Positions 13,855 to 25,094 of a stretch of DNA of 64,000 nt are shown one piece after another. Origin of the DNA: Brachionus rotundiformis. Lineage: Eukaryota > Rotifera > Eurotatoria > Ploima > Brachionidae. A model generated the notes under the pieces. The model ran no database searches. It worked only from the letters and a program-made list of their open reading frames with translations, and had not been told where the DNA came from. Where the stretch lies: positions 1,846,740 to 1,910,739 of the forward strand of contig JAESIW010000207.1 in assembly GCA_016802295.1 (NCBI GenBank), written 5' to 3'. The translations under genes and the position numbers were made by a program. Each line of letters opens with the position of its first letter. Within the stretch, counting starts at the first letter, position 1.

Positions 13855-16095
13855 TTATGGTAATGGAGCATTTGTAAAGAACAATTGAGCAATTATTTTA
13901 CTCACTGCTGGACCGATATTTCTAATAAAAAAAATAAAATTTTTAAACAAAATAACAAATAATAAAAATAAATTATACCTCTGCTGACTACCATATTTAA
14001 CATTAGCCAAGAGTTTAATTCGACTATTTTCATCTGAGCATTTTGAGTATTCATTAATTAAACTTGAAATAATTTTTTTAATTAATTCAAATTTTTAATA
14101 TATTTATAAATATAATATTTACTGAGCTGGTGTTGGATACAAGTCAATTACTGCTAATACTTTCTCTTGAGACAGTCCTTGAATTTTCAATAAACATTTG
14201 GCAAACATCTCTTTTACACTTAGAGGTTTATTTTTGTTCGAAAATTCATTAAATTCTTTAAAAGTCATTAAATAAACTTGGCTCGTATTATGTGAAAAAT
14301 TCTTATCAAAATTTTCCAAATCCTTTTTTTTTATGGCACACAATTTCTTATCCTTGTGTTTTTCTATTAAAAATTTGCTCATATGAATTAGATAATGGGC
14401 CGAGTCTTTAGGATCAGTTGAATGATGAACCACAAGTTTATCAATTATTTGTGTATTTACATCAGCTTGTACCAGACTCTTTTCTGGCAAGCTCATATGC
14501 TTCATTGAGCCATAATCTTCAATTAAATAGACTGCATGAGATATTCCACTTTTTTTAAGCCTGAATTTCTGCTCCTTGTATCTTCCATCAATTATACTCG
14601 AACAAAAATCATCCATTCTCTTTCTCTCCACTATATAGTTCAATACCAGATCGGCATGTATACCGCTTCTGTGTCGCGCTATCCATGTAAAATCTCCAAC
14701 ATGCAATTTTCCAAATTCGTATTTTATTCCAGACTTTTTAATTTCATCAATTAACATATCCTGCTTCTTTCTTAAAAAAATAATTAAATAATTAAATAAA
14801 ATTTAATCAACTTTTTTCATTTATTTTTACGCATTAGTCTCACAATTATCTATAAACAAAATAATTTCATAAGAGCCTGGTAAAAGTAAGAACAAAGTAT
14901 CTGGGTTCATAACTGGTAGATCCATCTGAACATTATCAAAATCAGAATTGTATTCTCTTATTGGTATATCTATTATTTTCGACTCTCCAAATTGCTGTGA
15001 CAGGCCTGTTGAACATCCGATATCTTCCAATTTTTCACTATCTGATGAATCAATCAAATAATAATCAGCCTCCTTATTCAATTTTTTTTCCAAATTATCT
15101 ATTTCAACCAAATCTTGGTTAGATTTTTTATTTTTTTTCTTACAAATATCTTTGTCTGAATCAAATCTGGTCTCATTTTCATTATCATTGGTTGAACCGT
15201 ACAAAAGTCGGTTTGCCAATTCACGACCACTATCTGTCAGTCTATAACGAGCAGGTAATTTATTTTCTTTTATCACAAAATCTTTTTTACACAAATTGGA
15301 CATAGAATTCCAAGCTGTATAATGATTTTTCGGATCATGAGAGACAAATTGAGCATCTGAATGCTTTTGGGCCTCTTTAATCAATTGACTTTTTAGCATG
15401 TACCTTTCACTTTCGTCTTTTTCATGCTCGTTTCCTAGTAAAGTAATAAGAAGTGCATATGCCCCAGATCTGAACTCTGGCAAATATTCTTTTGTTCGTG
15501 TATTTTTTTTCGGTTTTTTGGCTGTCTCAGATGGTTCTTGTTCTTCATCACTTGAATTTCTACTCCAAGATTTGGTCTTATTGACCCGAAATTTTGAATT
15601 TGTTGATTTCAATAAATTTGGATACTTGGCTCTAATTGAGTCCGATTCTTGACAACTTGGAACATTATTTTCAGACTCTTCGATACATTTTTTTTTCGAT
15701 TTTTTTGTTTTTGTATTTTTTACCTCTTGGTCAGCATTATTTTCACACTCATCCAAAATTTCAATGTCCTCGTCTTCATGTAACTTTACACCTTCCTTCA
15801 AATAAACTTCCAATTTTTCATCAATTAATTTGCATATTTTGTCGCCAAAGCCCTCAAGTATGATGCATTCGTTGCCAGTCTTCAATGGCAGCGGATACTT
15901 ACGCAAAGAATTCAGACACTTTAAATTAAGTTAATTAATATAAAAATATAAATATTTTAAATTAACTTTTAAATAAGTATGTTTGCTCTGCAAATCTCTG
16001 GCTACTGCGTCTTCTCTCAATTCATATAACCATTCTTCAAAAACTGGATTAGCACTTTTAAACTTGTTTTTCTTATATCTATCTGAATAACTCAT
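13855..16095 (-). CDS. MUS81: MUS81 structure-specific endonuclease subunit
   Basis: MUS81 is the catalytic subunit, with EME1/EME2, of the XPF-family nuclease that cuts replication forks and recombination intermediates in the nucleus. Five inferred exons are 16095-15967, 15918-14831, 14770-14123, 14062-13979 and 13921-13855, giving about 671 residues. The N-terminal helix-hairpin-helix region reads NPVFEEWLYELR...LRKYPLPLKTG, typical of MUS81. The nuclease domain has the XPF-family catalytic signature VERKRMDDF with preceding GDF and FIDNCET acidic residues, followed by SIIDGRYKEQKFRL. The C-terminal tandem HhH (VKYGSQQRNIGPAVSK) is present. Introns are 48-60 nt. It is longer than the human protein (551 aa) because of an acidic/lysine-rich linker. 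It is the last gene of a five-gene minus-strand cluster. Confidence 0.95.
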
Positions 16096-16232
16096 TTTTT
16101 TTTAAATTAAAATTAAAATTAATGCAAAATTATTTATAAAAATTTCAAAAGAATCAAAATTCTATAATTACAAAAAATTTTTATTACTAAATTAAAAAAA
16201 AAATATATTTAATTATTCAATCAATTGAGGAC

Positions 16233-16643
16233 TTAAATGGATACACCAATTAAAAGACCTCCACCAAATGAGACACCAAAAGCCAAATTTTCTTGCATAA
16301 ACTTCTTGACATGTCCATAAGCCTTTTCCAATTTTTCATTTTGAGTATCGTTTTCAAAAAGACCAGTCTCTTCAGCCACTTTAATTGCTTTCTTTTTCAA
16401 ATCTTTGATTTTTGAACTCTTCTTTCCCCACTTAATTTCAATATAACCAAAATGCTGAGCCAACTGTAGCATTATCAAACTTGAACCAACTGTAAACGCA
16501 GCCATCCTGCCAACTTTGGACATCACATATCCAGTGGCTAGACCGGCTGACCCACCCACAAACATTTGATTCATAGTTGACATTTCTTTGATTTCATTGA
16601 TAGAATTTCTGATAAACTCAGATACACTATTGCTTGATGGCAT
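16233..16643 (-). CDS. FUNDC1: FUN14-domain mitochondrial protein (FUNDC1/2-like)
   Basis: A 136-residue single-exon frame matches the FUN14 domain family of the mitochondrial outer membrane. A first membrane segment follows MFVGGSAGLATGYVMSKVGR, and the core LQLAQHFGYIEIKW parallels the FUNDC1 LQIASHSGYVQIDW region. A second glycine-rich membrane segment closes the protein (FGVSFGGGLLIGVSI). FUNDC1 is known as a hypoxia-responsive mitophagy receptor. The short N-terminus here (about 26 residues) shows no aromatic-x-x-aliphatic LC3-interacting motif, so receptor function is unsupported and FUNDC2 is an equal alternative. It sits about 140 nt upstream of MUS81 and about 150 nt downstream of MZT1 on the same strand. 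The ATG is directly preceded by AAAAG. Confidence 0.85.
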   Translation of the reverse strand: MPSSNSVSEFIRNSINEIKEMSTMNQMFVGGSAGLATGYVMSKVGRMAAFTVGSSLIMLQLAQHFGYIEIKWGKKSSKIKDLKKKAIKVAEETGLFENDTQNEKLEKAYGHVKKFMQENLAFGVSFGGGLLIGVSI

Positions 16644-16796
16644 CTTTTGCCAAAAAAATTTTTAATAACTGTTATATTTGATTGGTAATGTTACCTTTTT
16701 ACGGGTAAATTTTTCATTAAATAATCAAAAATAAAAAAATTAAAAATTTATTAAAAATTTTAAAAAATTATACAATTATTCTTATCATAAAATATC

Positions 16797-17003
16797 TTAA
16801 TCACTAGCAGATAGTTGTGCACATTCTCGTCTTAGATTTAAAATTGAATGGGCTAATGGAGTTGGATTGACACCATTTTCAATCAATCGAACACAAATCG
16901 ATAGTGTTTCTTTATCCAAGCCAATTTGTAACAAATCCGCTATTTCCTCAATTATCTGCATGGCATCCATAGCTTCTCTAGTAACGTTCAATTTATCAGA
17001 CAT
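16797..17003 (-). CDS. MZT1: Mitotic-spindle organizing protein 1 (MOZART1)
   Basis: MZT1 is a small helical subunit that binds the N-termini of gamma-tubulin complex proteins and helps recruit the gamma-tubulin ring complex to microtubule-organising centres. The 68-residue frame contains the near-invariant core LDKETLSICVRLIENGVNP, preceded by a helix (VTREAMDAMQIIEEIADLL) and followed by the third short helix (LAHSILNLRRE). Length and layout match the family (about 70-85 aa). No introns are needed. It lies between GTF2H3 and the FUN14 gene on the same strand. A TTTAG sits two bases before the ATG, so a splice or trans-splice acceptor is possible. Confidence 0.95.
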   Translation of the reverse strand: MSDKLNVTREAMDAMQIIEEIADLLQIGLDKETLSICVRLIENGVNPTPLAHSILNLRRECAQLSASD

Positions 17004-17149
17004 ATCTAAATTAATTTATTTCTACTAAATAAAATTTTTTTTTTTAAACTGGACTTTAAAAGCCAATTTTACTTAAAAGATAAAGTTTTTTAAAAAAATC
17101 GATTTAATTAATTTAAATTAAAATTTATTAATTTATTTTTTTTAAATAA

Positions 17150-18408
17150 TTATTCAATCATTTCAACTGAATTGTTTAAATTAATATCTTGTGTATTTGT
17201 GTCCATACTATCTAAATTTTTATTACTACCATTAACTGGATCAGACTTTGATTTTGAGGTATATTGTAATTTGTTTACCATAAGGCCTTGTTTTAAAGAG
17301 TTTGCCTTTTTCAACATATTTACATCAAAGCGAAAATTACAATTACAAGTGGTACATATTGGCGTAAATGTACAGAAAACGCTCAGACAAACTGAGCATA
17401 CATAGCCTACATCAATCAGCTTATGGTGACAAAAACAAGCTGCTCGGTAGTCTACATCGGTTTTCGGCGGATAGACCAACATGTTACGAGTTTGTTCATC
17501 TGGTAGATAGAGCCATAGGAGATAGCTCAGGAGCCCATTTAGCTGTGGAACTTTGAAATAGATTCCGTTGGTCAGATTGCTAGCTTGTTGAAGCAGTGAG
17601 GAGTCTTGTAGAAGGGCACACGAGTCAATTATTATATTCTAAATTTTTAATAATAAATTTAATAAAAAAAATTGTATTTTTATATTTACAGATTTTTCAG
17701 AACTAAATATCATGTTCATAAAGCTCATGTATTGATTGGAACTATCATCACTGGCTTTAATAATTACGAAGCGGTATTTAACCGAATCGGCAAAAATGTA
17801 TTTACGCTGTATACGATTTATGTAGCATAAACCCAGACCCATGGCAGAAGATATCATTGAATCATTGCTTAGATTATCGCTATTTTCTTGTGATTTTTAT
17901 AATCTAATTTATACTAAAAATCAATTTAATATAGACATACCATTACTCAAATTGCCTAAATGCTGAGAAGACAAGTTTTTCAAGTTGCCCTGAATAGTTT
18001 CGTATATATCACTTATTTGTTCATATCTTTCCCAAGGTGTCTGATTATTGTCAACTATTTTTGATTTATTTGGATAAAGATATTCTCTTTTTTTTTAAAT
18101 TTAGAATAAGATAAAAAATGATCTCCAAATGGCCTTACGCTTTGGTGTTGTGTGCAGCGATTAAGCAGACGGAATTGTTCTGGTTCATTGTCTTGTAAGC
18201 GTTTATGAAGCCCATTACACCGCTCAGACAGTCATTAAAAGTTATCTTTAAATTTTTCTATTAATTTAGGTTAATATTCAGTTTTGGTAATTACATTATC
18301 TTGAATTTTCGTTTGGTCATTTGGCTGGAACGATTCGGAATTCTGCAGGCCCCACCATATTGGATTAGTGTCCAAGATGACAATGAGCAAATTTTTCTCG
18401 CTATTCAT
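17150..18408 (-). CDS. GTF2H3: TFIIH core subunit p34 (GTF2H3/Tfb4)
   Basis: This is the p34 subunit of TFIIH, acting in transcription initiation and nucleotide excision repair. Five inferred exons are 18408-18295, 18245-18139, 18086-17941, 17886-17690 and 17638-17150, about 350 residues. The N-terminal von Willebrand A-like domain starts LLIVILDTNPIWWG and continues through SVCLIAAHN and YRFVIIKASDDSSNQYMSFMN. The C-terminal C4 zinc finger is complete: RAACFCHHKLIDVGYVCSVC followed by FCTFTPICTTC. Exon joins fall in conserved sequence (SSEKS to NIIIDSC). It is slightly longer than human p34 (308 aa), mainly through a Ser/Asn-rich C-terminal tail. It sits about 230 nt downstream of the BCL2-like gene. 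Confidence 0.95.
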
Positions 18409-18636
18409 CCAAAATTTTTATACTATCTTATTAAATTAAACTAATTTAATTCATTTTATAATTATTATATATATGTTTTTTGTGTCAGAATAAAATTTAA
18501 ATTAAGCTAGACAAAAACATAAAATAAAAATAAAATTTATTATCTAACTTTTATTAAAATAAATTAACAAAAACAATTTTTTATTTGGAAAAAAAAGAAT
18601 AGAACATGTTGAAGATGGAATTGTCTTGTTTAATGT

Positions 18637-19191
18637 TTAATTTTTCCTAAAAGAATTGATTATAAAACATAATAAGATACTTAAAATAAAATTAATTACC
18701 CATCCACCATTACACTCAATCCAAATGCCATATTTACAGGTAATAAATGATGTAAGCCATTCGATAAGCTTACAAGCCAGAGAGCTAGCTTTGCTTATTG
18801 AATTTACCTTGCATGAATAGCGGAAAGACAAATAAGCTAAAAATGACACTAAAATGACTATTCTTCCCCAATTAATGCAATTGTCATCAAAAACCATGTT
18901 GGCAATGTCTTTGATTTGATTCAGTATCTTTGTCTCACAGTTTTCATCCATTAAAATCTTGGTCTCAAAAAGCATCTTGTTAAGATAGGAGTCAAAAGAC
19001 TCTCGGTGCTCACATTCAGCTTTTAGTGCCAGCTTACGAATTGATATAAATGTCTCGGCGCTGACAAATTTGCAGTCCGCTTTGCAATTTTTTGATATGT
19101 TTTGATATGGATCTTTAACTTCATCAGTTGTATTAAGTCTAAAAGCAAAATAGTCTTTTATTATCTCTAAGGTGGTGATGTATCGTGTCAT
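18637..19191 (-). CDS. BCL2-family apoptosis regulator (multidomain)
   Basis: The 184-residue protein, read from the ATG at 19191, shows the multidomain BCL2 layout. A BH3-like helix (RKLALKAECEHRESF) precedes BH1 (NWGRIVILVSFLAYLSF), then BH2 (GIWIECNGGW), then a C-terminal hydrophobic anchor (VINFILSILLCFIINSF) with basic end RKN, typical of mitochondrial outer-membrane or ER targeting. BH4 is not clear. Known relatives are either anti-apoptotic (BCL2, MCL1) or pro-apoptotic (BAX/BAK); the sequence alone does not decide. The frame extends upstream to a TTG, but the ATG is the normal start. It is divergent from the claudin-like gene, about 430 nt apart, and heads the minus-strand cluster ending in MUS81. 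Confidence 0.88.
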   Translation of the reverse strand: MTRYITTLEIIKDYFAFRLNTTDEVKDPYQNISKNCKADCKFVSAETFISIRKLALKAECEHRESFDSYLNKMLFETKILMDENCETKILNQIKDIANMVFDDNCINWGRIVILVSFLAYLSFRYSCKVNSISKASSLACKLIEWLTSFITCKYGIWIECNGGWVINFILSILLCFIINSFRKN

Positions 19192-19617
19192 TTTTATAAT
19201 CAAAATTTAATCTATTTTTTAAGCAAAGTTAAATTAATTTTCTAAAAATAATTTCTAACTTGAGAAATTCAATTTTCAAAAAGTTACTTTAGTAACAATT
19301 TTTTGGTTAGATTAATAATTTTTTAAAATAAATTCTTAATTTTATTATCTATTAGTTTTTTTTGTCGAGGAAGTAAAATAAATTTTAATAAAACAGTTAT
19401 TAAATATTTTCAATTAAATAAAATTTTATGTCTATTTTGTAAATATCGATTGAATTAAAATTCGTTGGTCGTAAATAAAATTTGTTGATTAATCAAATTT
19501 TAAAAATAAATTTTAGTTTAGTTATCATGGTATAAATTTTTGGAAAATCATGGAAACATTTTTAAAATTGGCCATATACTTAAAAGAAATAGATTTTTTT
19601 TATTATTTAGCAAAAAT

Positions 19618-20397
19618 ATGAAGAATTTTTTTTTATTTTCTTTACTAGTTTTATGTTTTTTATCAATTTTATTTAATAATGTGTCAATAAATAGTTCGAA
19701 GTGGCGCCAGGCTCAACTGGTCGAGTCAAATGGCCAGGTTATTCGATCATCATTGGGCTTTTGGAAAATTTGTAATGAAACTTTCAGTAATGGATCATCA
19801 AATGTGACAGTCATTTGTGAAAGGATAAAATTTAAACACGAACCAATGTTGACAAACTCTCGAATAATAAATTATATTGGATTTGTTTTCCAAATAATTG
19901 GAAGTTTGTCAATATTTTGTCTATTTTTTATAGCTCTATGTGAGTACAAATTAACCTTGGTGTGGAACTTGAATGTTATTTTAAGTATTATCTGTGTATC
20001 TTTTTTTACCATTGGCCTCAATTTGATGATTGTTTCCACAATTATATTCTTGTCCAAAGTCAAATTTATAAAAATTGATGACAAACTTCATTTCTATGAA
20101 CTTGGATTCAGATCTTCTGCTCTAATAGGCTTTACTTTATCTATATTCTGCTGTATCGGGGTCTTGGCACTTAACTTTATATTTTTGAGCACGTCAACCA
20201 TAAAGCGAACCAAAAAAGCTGCAAATGATTCGGTGGAAGAACCCAAAATGGCTTTAAATCAGAATAAGAAAAGCTCACTTCAAAATAATTTTAAATTTAT
20301 TAATCAACCTGTTTTTCCAAAAATACCTCCGCCACCGCCGCCCCCTCTATCTTTAGAGGCCAAGACCTCGTTTGGAATTATCAATGATGATAGATAA
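19618..20397 (+). CDS. Claudin/PMP22-like four-pass membrane protein
   Basis: From the ATG at 19618 the protein has 259 residues. Four hydrophobic segments lie at about 3-20, 88-110, 118-140 and 165-187. The first extracellular loop holds the family pattern W...G-F-W..C...C (KWRQAQLV, GFWKIC, VICER) and N-glycosylation sequons (NET, NGS, NVT). This matches the PMP22/EMP/claudin fold, whose members form paracellular seals or act in membrane organisation. The cytoplasmic tail is Lys/Asn-rich, carries a seven-proline run (IPPPPPPPLS) that could bind SH3, WW or EVH1 domains, and has no clear PDZ-ligand terminus. The frame reaches a TTG at 19540, but a TTATTTAG just before the ATG suggests a spliced 5' UTR. 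The specific subfamily is not resolved. Confidence 0.7.
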   Translation: MKNFFLFSLLVLCFLSILFNNVSINSSKWRQAQLVESNGQVIRSSLGFWKICNETFSNGSSNVTVICERIKFKHEPMLTNSRIINYIGFVFQIIGSLSIFCLFFIALCEYKLTLVWNLNVILSIICVSFFTIGLNLMIVSTIIFLSKVKFIKIDDKLHFYELGFRSSALIGFTLSIFCCIGVLALNFIFLSTSTIKRTKKAANDSVEEPKMALNQNKKSSLQNNFKFINQPVFPKIPPPPPPPLSLEAKTSFGIINDDR

Positions 20398-22616
20398 GCT
20401 TTTATTTTGTTGATTTTAATTGTTTAGATAAGAAAATTTGGTCAAATTTTGAGTAATTAAGTTAATTTTTTTCTTAAAATTAGACAAAACAAATAATATA
20501 TCGATTTTTTAATTCGTTTATTTACCAAAAATTTTATTTAAGTATCATTAATATTTATTAAATGATTATTAGATTTTTTTAATTTTAATTACTTCCAGAA
20601 ATAAATCAAATTCAATTTTTAGTATTTTTTTGCTCCCTTTTTTGAGAAATAAATCTCTATTTGCCATTTTGTCAGCTAAATTTTATCTCTTATTGTTCAT
20701 TTTAATTTAGAAAATAGTTTATTTTTAAAACAACTATTAACTTTATTACTTATTTACTGTTATTAATATGCAAATATAAACAAAACTTTTCAAAAAGCTC
20801 TCACATACTATAATGTTCTGCTAAATTAGCATATCATAAATAAAAGAATTTCTTACGTAATAAAATTAAATAAATAAGGTGTTTAACTATAAGTAGTTGT
20901 TTTTCAAGTTATTTACCTAAAATAAAGAAATAAAGATTAGTCTTGGCTTTATAATGAATAGTGACCAACTAAAGTACAAATCAATTAGCAATGTGCATCT
21001 AAAATATCTACCATTTTGTTCGATTAAGTCCTTTGTTTGTGTCAAACACAAACACCAAGATTATCTTAAGGTAAATATTAATTAAACTAGCCTAATGACT
21101 TAACTCGATAGCTAGCTAGCTTTTCCAAAATAGGTTAAGTTTCGGTGCATATAAGATATAAGTTTATTAGCTCTAATTAATTGCTTGAAAACAAAGATTT
21201 AAATCAAGGGCCTTAGTCGTGTCGAACTTATTTAGTTTTCACGGCATTTCCAATTCTCTCAACCATATATTCTGATAATTTGCTTAACCTCAATATTTAC
21301 CGAATACTATAGAAACTAAATTATATATATTTTTTTTATGTTATTTTTGTTTGATACCAACGAAATTTATATCAATTATATTGGATTTAAAGTAAACATT
21401 CGACTAAATCATTAGGGACAATAATTTTTTTCTTTATTTAAATGCAAATTTTCCATTCTATTTTTAAGAAAATTAATTTAATTTATTCAATTAATAAATA
21501 TCCAAATGTGACCACTCGGAAGAAAATTTAAAATAATAATCAATACAAAAAAGATAATTTTGAAAATAAGTGAGTCAGCCCTGAATACTTGATTATTCAA
21601 ATACCAAAGTAATCAAATGGAAGCTTTTTTTTTTGTTATAAATGCTTTGAGTTTTCTTTACCTCGTCAATTAAAATTTCTTCATATTCTTAGAGGTGCTT
21701 TATAATTTAGCATAATTCCTCTCAACTTTAAATATCATTTGCATCAAGCTTTACCTTAACTAGAGTAATTTTAATTAGATTGTTTATCTCGGAGCAAATT
21801 GCATGTTTCTAATGTAACTAATTAAGCTAATGTAGAAATAGGACCACTCAAGCCCGACGTCATAATTTGGTTACCAAATTAGACAGACGTTTTGTGATTC
21901 ATTTAATTATGTAATAAATTAAATATTTTTTTTTAAAAAATGTATTTTTTTATTACTGTCTGGACTTAATCTCGCTTAATCAAGCGATTTATGATTAATA
22001 TCTCCCATTATTTGGCTCAGGGTATTGACTAGATCTTTTACCACCCTGGAGAGGATTTTTTAAACGATATCTTAAAAAATACTATTGATAAATAGATAAG
22101 AAGTAGCTTCATTTAGCATTTAAGTGCTCAGTGTATTCAAAAGAATAATTTTCTTCTAATTTAAAAATAATAAACAGATTTATTTGTAGATAAGTTCCAA
22201 TTTATATTTGCAGAAATTTGGATGCATTTGCACGCCATTTAATAAAAAATAATTTTCATTATTCACTAAAAAAAACTTAATTTTTTATGTATTTGATTTT
22301 CTATATGCCATTTAGTATACAGGCTCATAAGAATTTTTTTTAATTTATTTTTTGATAATTTTCCAATAAAATTTTATTAATAACCTTACATTGGTGTTTT
22401 TTCACAATAGCGAAAAAAAGTTTCAAATGACCAAAATTGACCTATTCAAATACCAAATAGCTGCACGAGATTCAGATTCTTATCTGATGTCTGTAAACCA
22501 TTAGCCAGCATAAATAAACAAATAGCTAGCTATTCTCATAGATCTTATGACACCTGTTGGCAATGTTTGATCTTTGTTTTAAATTTAGATAAACACTCTT
22601 AGAGGTCTAAGAGAGA
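20398..22616. other. Noncoding 2.2 kb with one orphan exon-like stretch
   Basis: Mostly AT-rich sequence between two plus-strand genes. At 20954-21070 an ATG opens 39 codons that end exactly at a GTAAAT donor-like site. I could not connect it in frame to the next gene and do not recognise the peptide. The end of the region is presumably the promoter and 5' UTR of the CEP170-like gene, with a TTTAG at about 22583-22587. Confidence 0.35.
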
Positions 22617-25094
22617 ATGAGCAATGAGGACAAGGTCGAGCAGCAAGAGACTGCTGGCACAAATTTTACCAATGGTTCAAATAAGTTTAAAAGCTATTTG
22701 ATTGAGAAATTGTTGAACGAGTCGCCGAGTAGCTACAAGCCGATATCGGTTTGTGCGGAAGACAAAGATGATGTCGCGAGTGAAACAGGCACCTATACTA
22801 TCGAGGACGATCTACTTGACAGCAAAAAAATGACCGATCACGAGATTGATGAAAAATTTGGAATAAGTAAACCCCAAGTTGACCAGACTACAAAAAAAAC
22901 ACCATTAAAGCAATCAAAGACCATACGAGTACGCAACCAGACTTATTCGCTTGGCAACGATATAGCCAATCAATCATGCGCTTCCTCCGAGACGTCTTCC
23001 TCTCATTCAATACCCAAATTGACCAAAACAAGCACATATAACCTAATTTCAGAAACAAATTCAGACTCACCAAGGACCATAGCAACCAATGTGTTGCTTG
23101 GAGATACAGATAATTTGATAAAAGAGATAAAAAAACACGAAAACATGTCCTCGTCATCGGCATCAAGTTCGTCCACAAATTTGTCCAATGAGAATAAGAC
23201 AAAATTTTGGACGATACCTAGTAGTAGTTCCCCTACGCCCAATATAAAGCCACACCTAGAATCTGTATCGACCAGAGCCACTGTGGATTATGATGGCCAG
23301 GACTATGAAGAGGTCAGCACTCCGAAAAAAAGTCTCGCATTCGAGTTCAGTCTTACACCCGATAACACATTTGTGAGCAAAAATTTGGTCAAAAAAGAGC
23401 CTCAGGTGTCATCGAGTCGCACAGAAGACTCTGCCATGACCATAACCAAAGGTTTTGAAGCGCGAAAGAACCGTCGAGACCTGGCTCAATCAGTCAATTC
23501 GTCAACTAGTGTCAATAGCCCTAAAAGCAATGCTCCAAGTGGCATTAGCCTCGGGGCTAAGATACAAGAAAAAGCCAAGGAGAACATGAACTCGGAGCCT
23601 AAGCGCCGTGGCTCGGACAGCAATGCGCCAGCCAGCATTCAATACACCAATAGAACTCTGTACTTGAGACAACAGTCAGCCAAAGCTAAGCGAGACTCAT
23701 TGGACAAAAAGCCCAAAGAGGGAATTTTAAAAAAGCCAGCGACCAACACACCACTGTCACGCAATTCGAGCCTTAGCCGATCGGTCCAAGTTCCTAAAAA
23801 TAACACCCGACCTAGCAGTGTTAAGAAGACTTCTCGTAATGTGAGTCCGTGTGACAATTCATTGATGACCAATTCGCTTAATTTACCAAATAGGTCTTCA
23901 TTGCCAGACTCTTTTCAACGCAGAAAAATGTACGATCCTGCCAAGTCGGTTCAGGCCGACAAGGACAAAAAACAAAAGGAAATGGACACTAAAAAGTCCA
24001 TGCTAAGCAATTCAGCTAATGATTTCAATGATTTTGACTCAATGTCCGAATCTTCGTACAACTCTTTGCCACATCAACAAGTAGATAGCTCCAATCAGGT
24101 AAATTTAAGTTTTTTTTTCAAATTTTTTATCATAATAAAAATAGAACAAAACCATCTAAAGTTTATTTTAATTTTTATAATTTTTAGTTTATAAAATTTA
24201 GAGATATTTATATATAATTTATTCATGAATTAGAAAAAAAAATTATTTTAAGAATATTTTTATGAGCTGATTTGAATACATTGATAAGAAATTAATCTCC
24301 TTTTAAATGATAAAAAAATTAAAATAACTTTTTTATTTTAATTAATGAAGATAAAAATTGACTAGCACTTGATTTACTTGATTTGATGATGTTTAACTAT
24401 CTTGGATATTCTCAATTAAAAAAATTATTATCCAATTTTCAATTAAGTTAGAAAAAGTTTTTTGTTTATCTAAAAAATAATTTAAAACCTCACAGGTCGC
24501 TAGAAAATCCCAATTAATTAGCCATTTTTACATTTGCTATACTAAGATAAATTTTAAAAATTTTAACTATTATCATACTGGCACTAATAATCTTATCTAA
24601 TAATTTCTAAGACATATGAAAAAATTCTCCAATCTACACTGCAGCGTTTGTGCATCCGTCTAATTCAAATGTCAACTGGAATACTTGACAAAATCGGGTA
24701 TAATAACTTTTTCTATTAAAATATATTTATTTTGATTAAAATTATATATTTAAAGTGACAATCGTGCGAACCTATGTGACTCGGTGCAGTGCTTGAGTTC
24801 ATGCTCAGAGCTGGAAAGAATGCAAATTTTGACCAAACTTGTCAATAACATGCAGGTCATTCACGACAATATGCAAAGTAAAGTTTTTTAATTAATTAAA
24901 ATCTAATTGTTTTTTAAATAAAATTTTTAGTGATGGACCAAACATTATCCAATCAAAAGATGGAGGACAGCTACATAAAAGAATTGACCAAAATTAGGCA
25001 AGAAGTAGACCTGCTCAAAAAAACAACATGTCGTTCACCAAGCAATCAGTCTGCGCGTAGCTCCTTACTCAACAACAGCTTTGAAACTAACTAA
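22617..25094 (+). CDS. CEP170: CEP170-family centrosomal protein (C-terminal type)
   Basis: Four inferred exons (22617-24098, 24612-24697, 24756-24877, 24931-25094) give about 617 residues. The strongest family mark is ETGTYTIEDD followed by MTDHEIDEKFGI near residues 58-80, the conserved block of CEP170/CEP170B. The long middle is Ser/Asn/Lys-rich and disordered with many SP/TP sites. The C-terminal exons form a helical or coiled region (LERMQILTKLVNNMQVIHDN, then a Met/Lys/Gln-rich helix). CEP170 proteins bind microtubules and subdistal appendages of the mother centriole. The N-terminal FHA domain of vertebrate CEP170 is not in this model. Either it lies in an upstream exon I could not find or the gene lacks it. 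The first intron (513 nt) is long for this window. Confidence 0.65.

Noticed and set aside
19540..19617. Upstream extension of the claudin-like protein to a TTG
   Set aside because: TTG is not a normal start in animal nuclear genes and the extension adds a basic stretch before the first membrane segment; the ATG at 19618 after a TTTAG acceptor-like site fits better.
20954..21070. Orphan exon (39 codons ending at GTAAAT)
   Set aside because: No matching acceptor in phase and no family similarity; recorded only as a note in the noncoding region.
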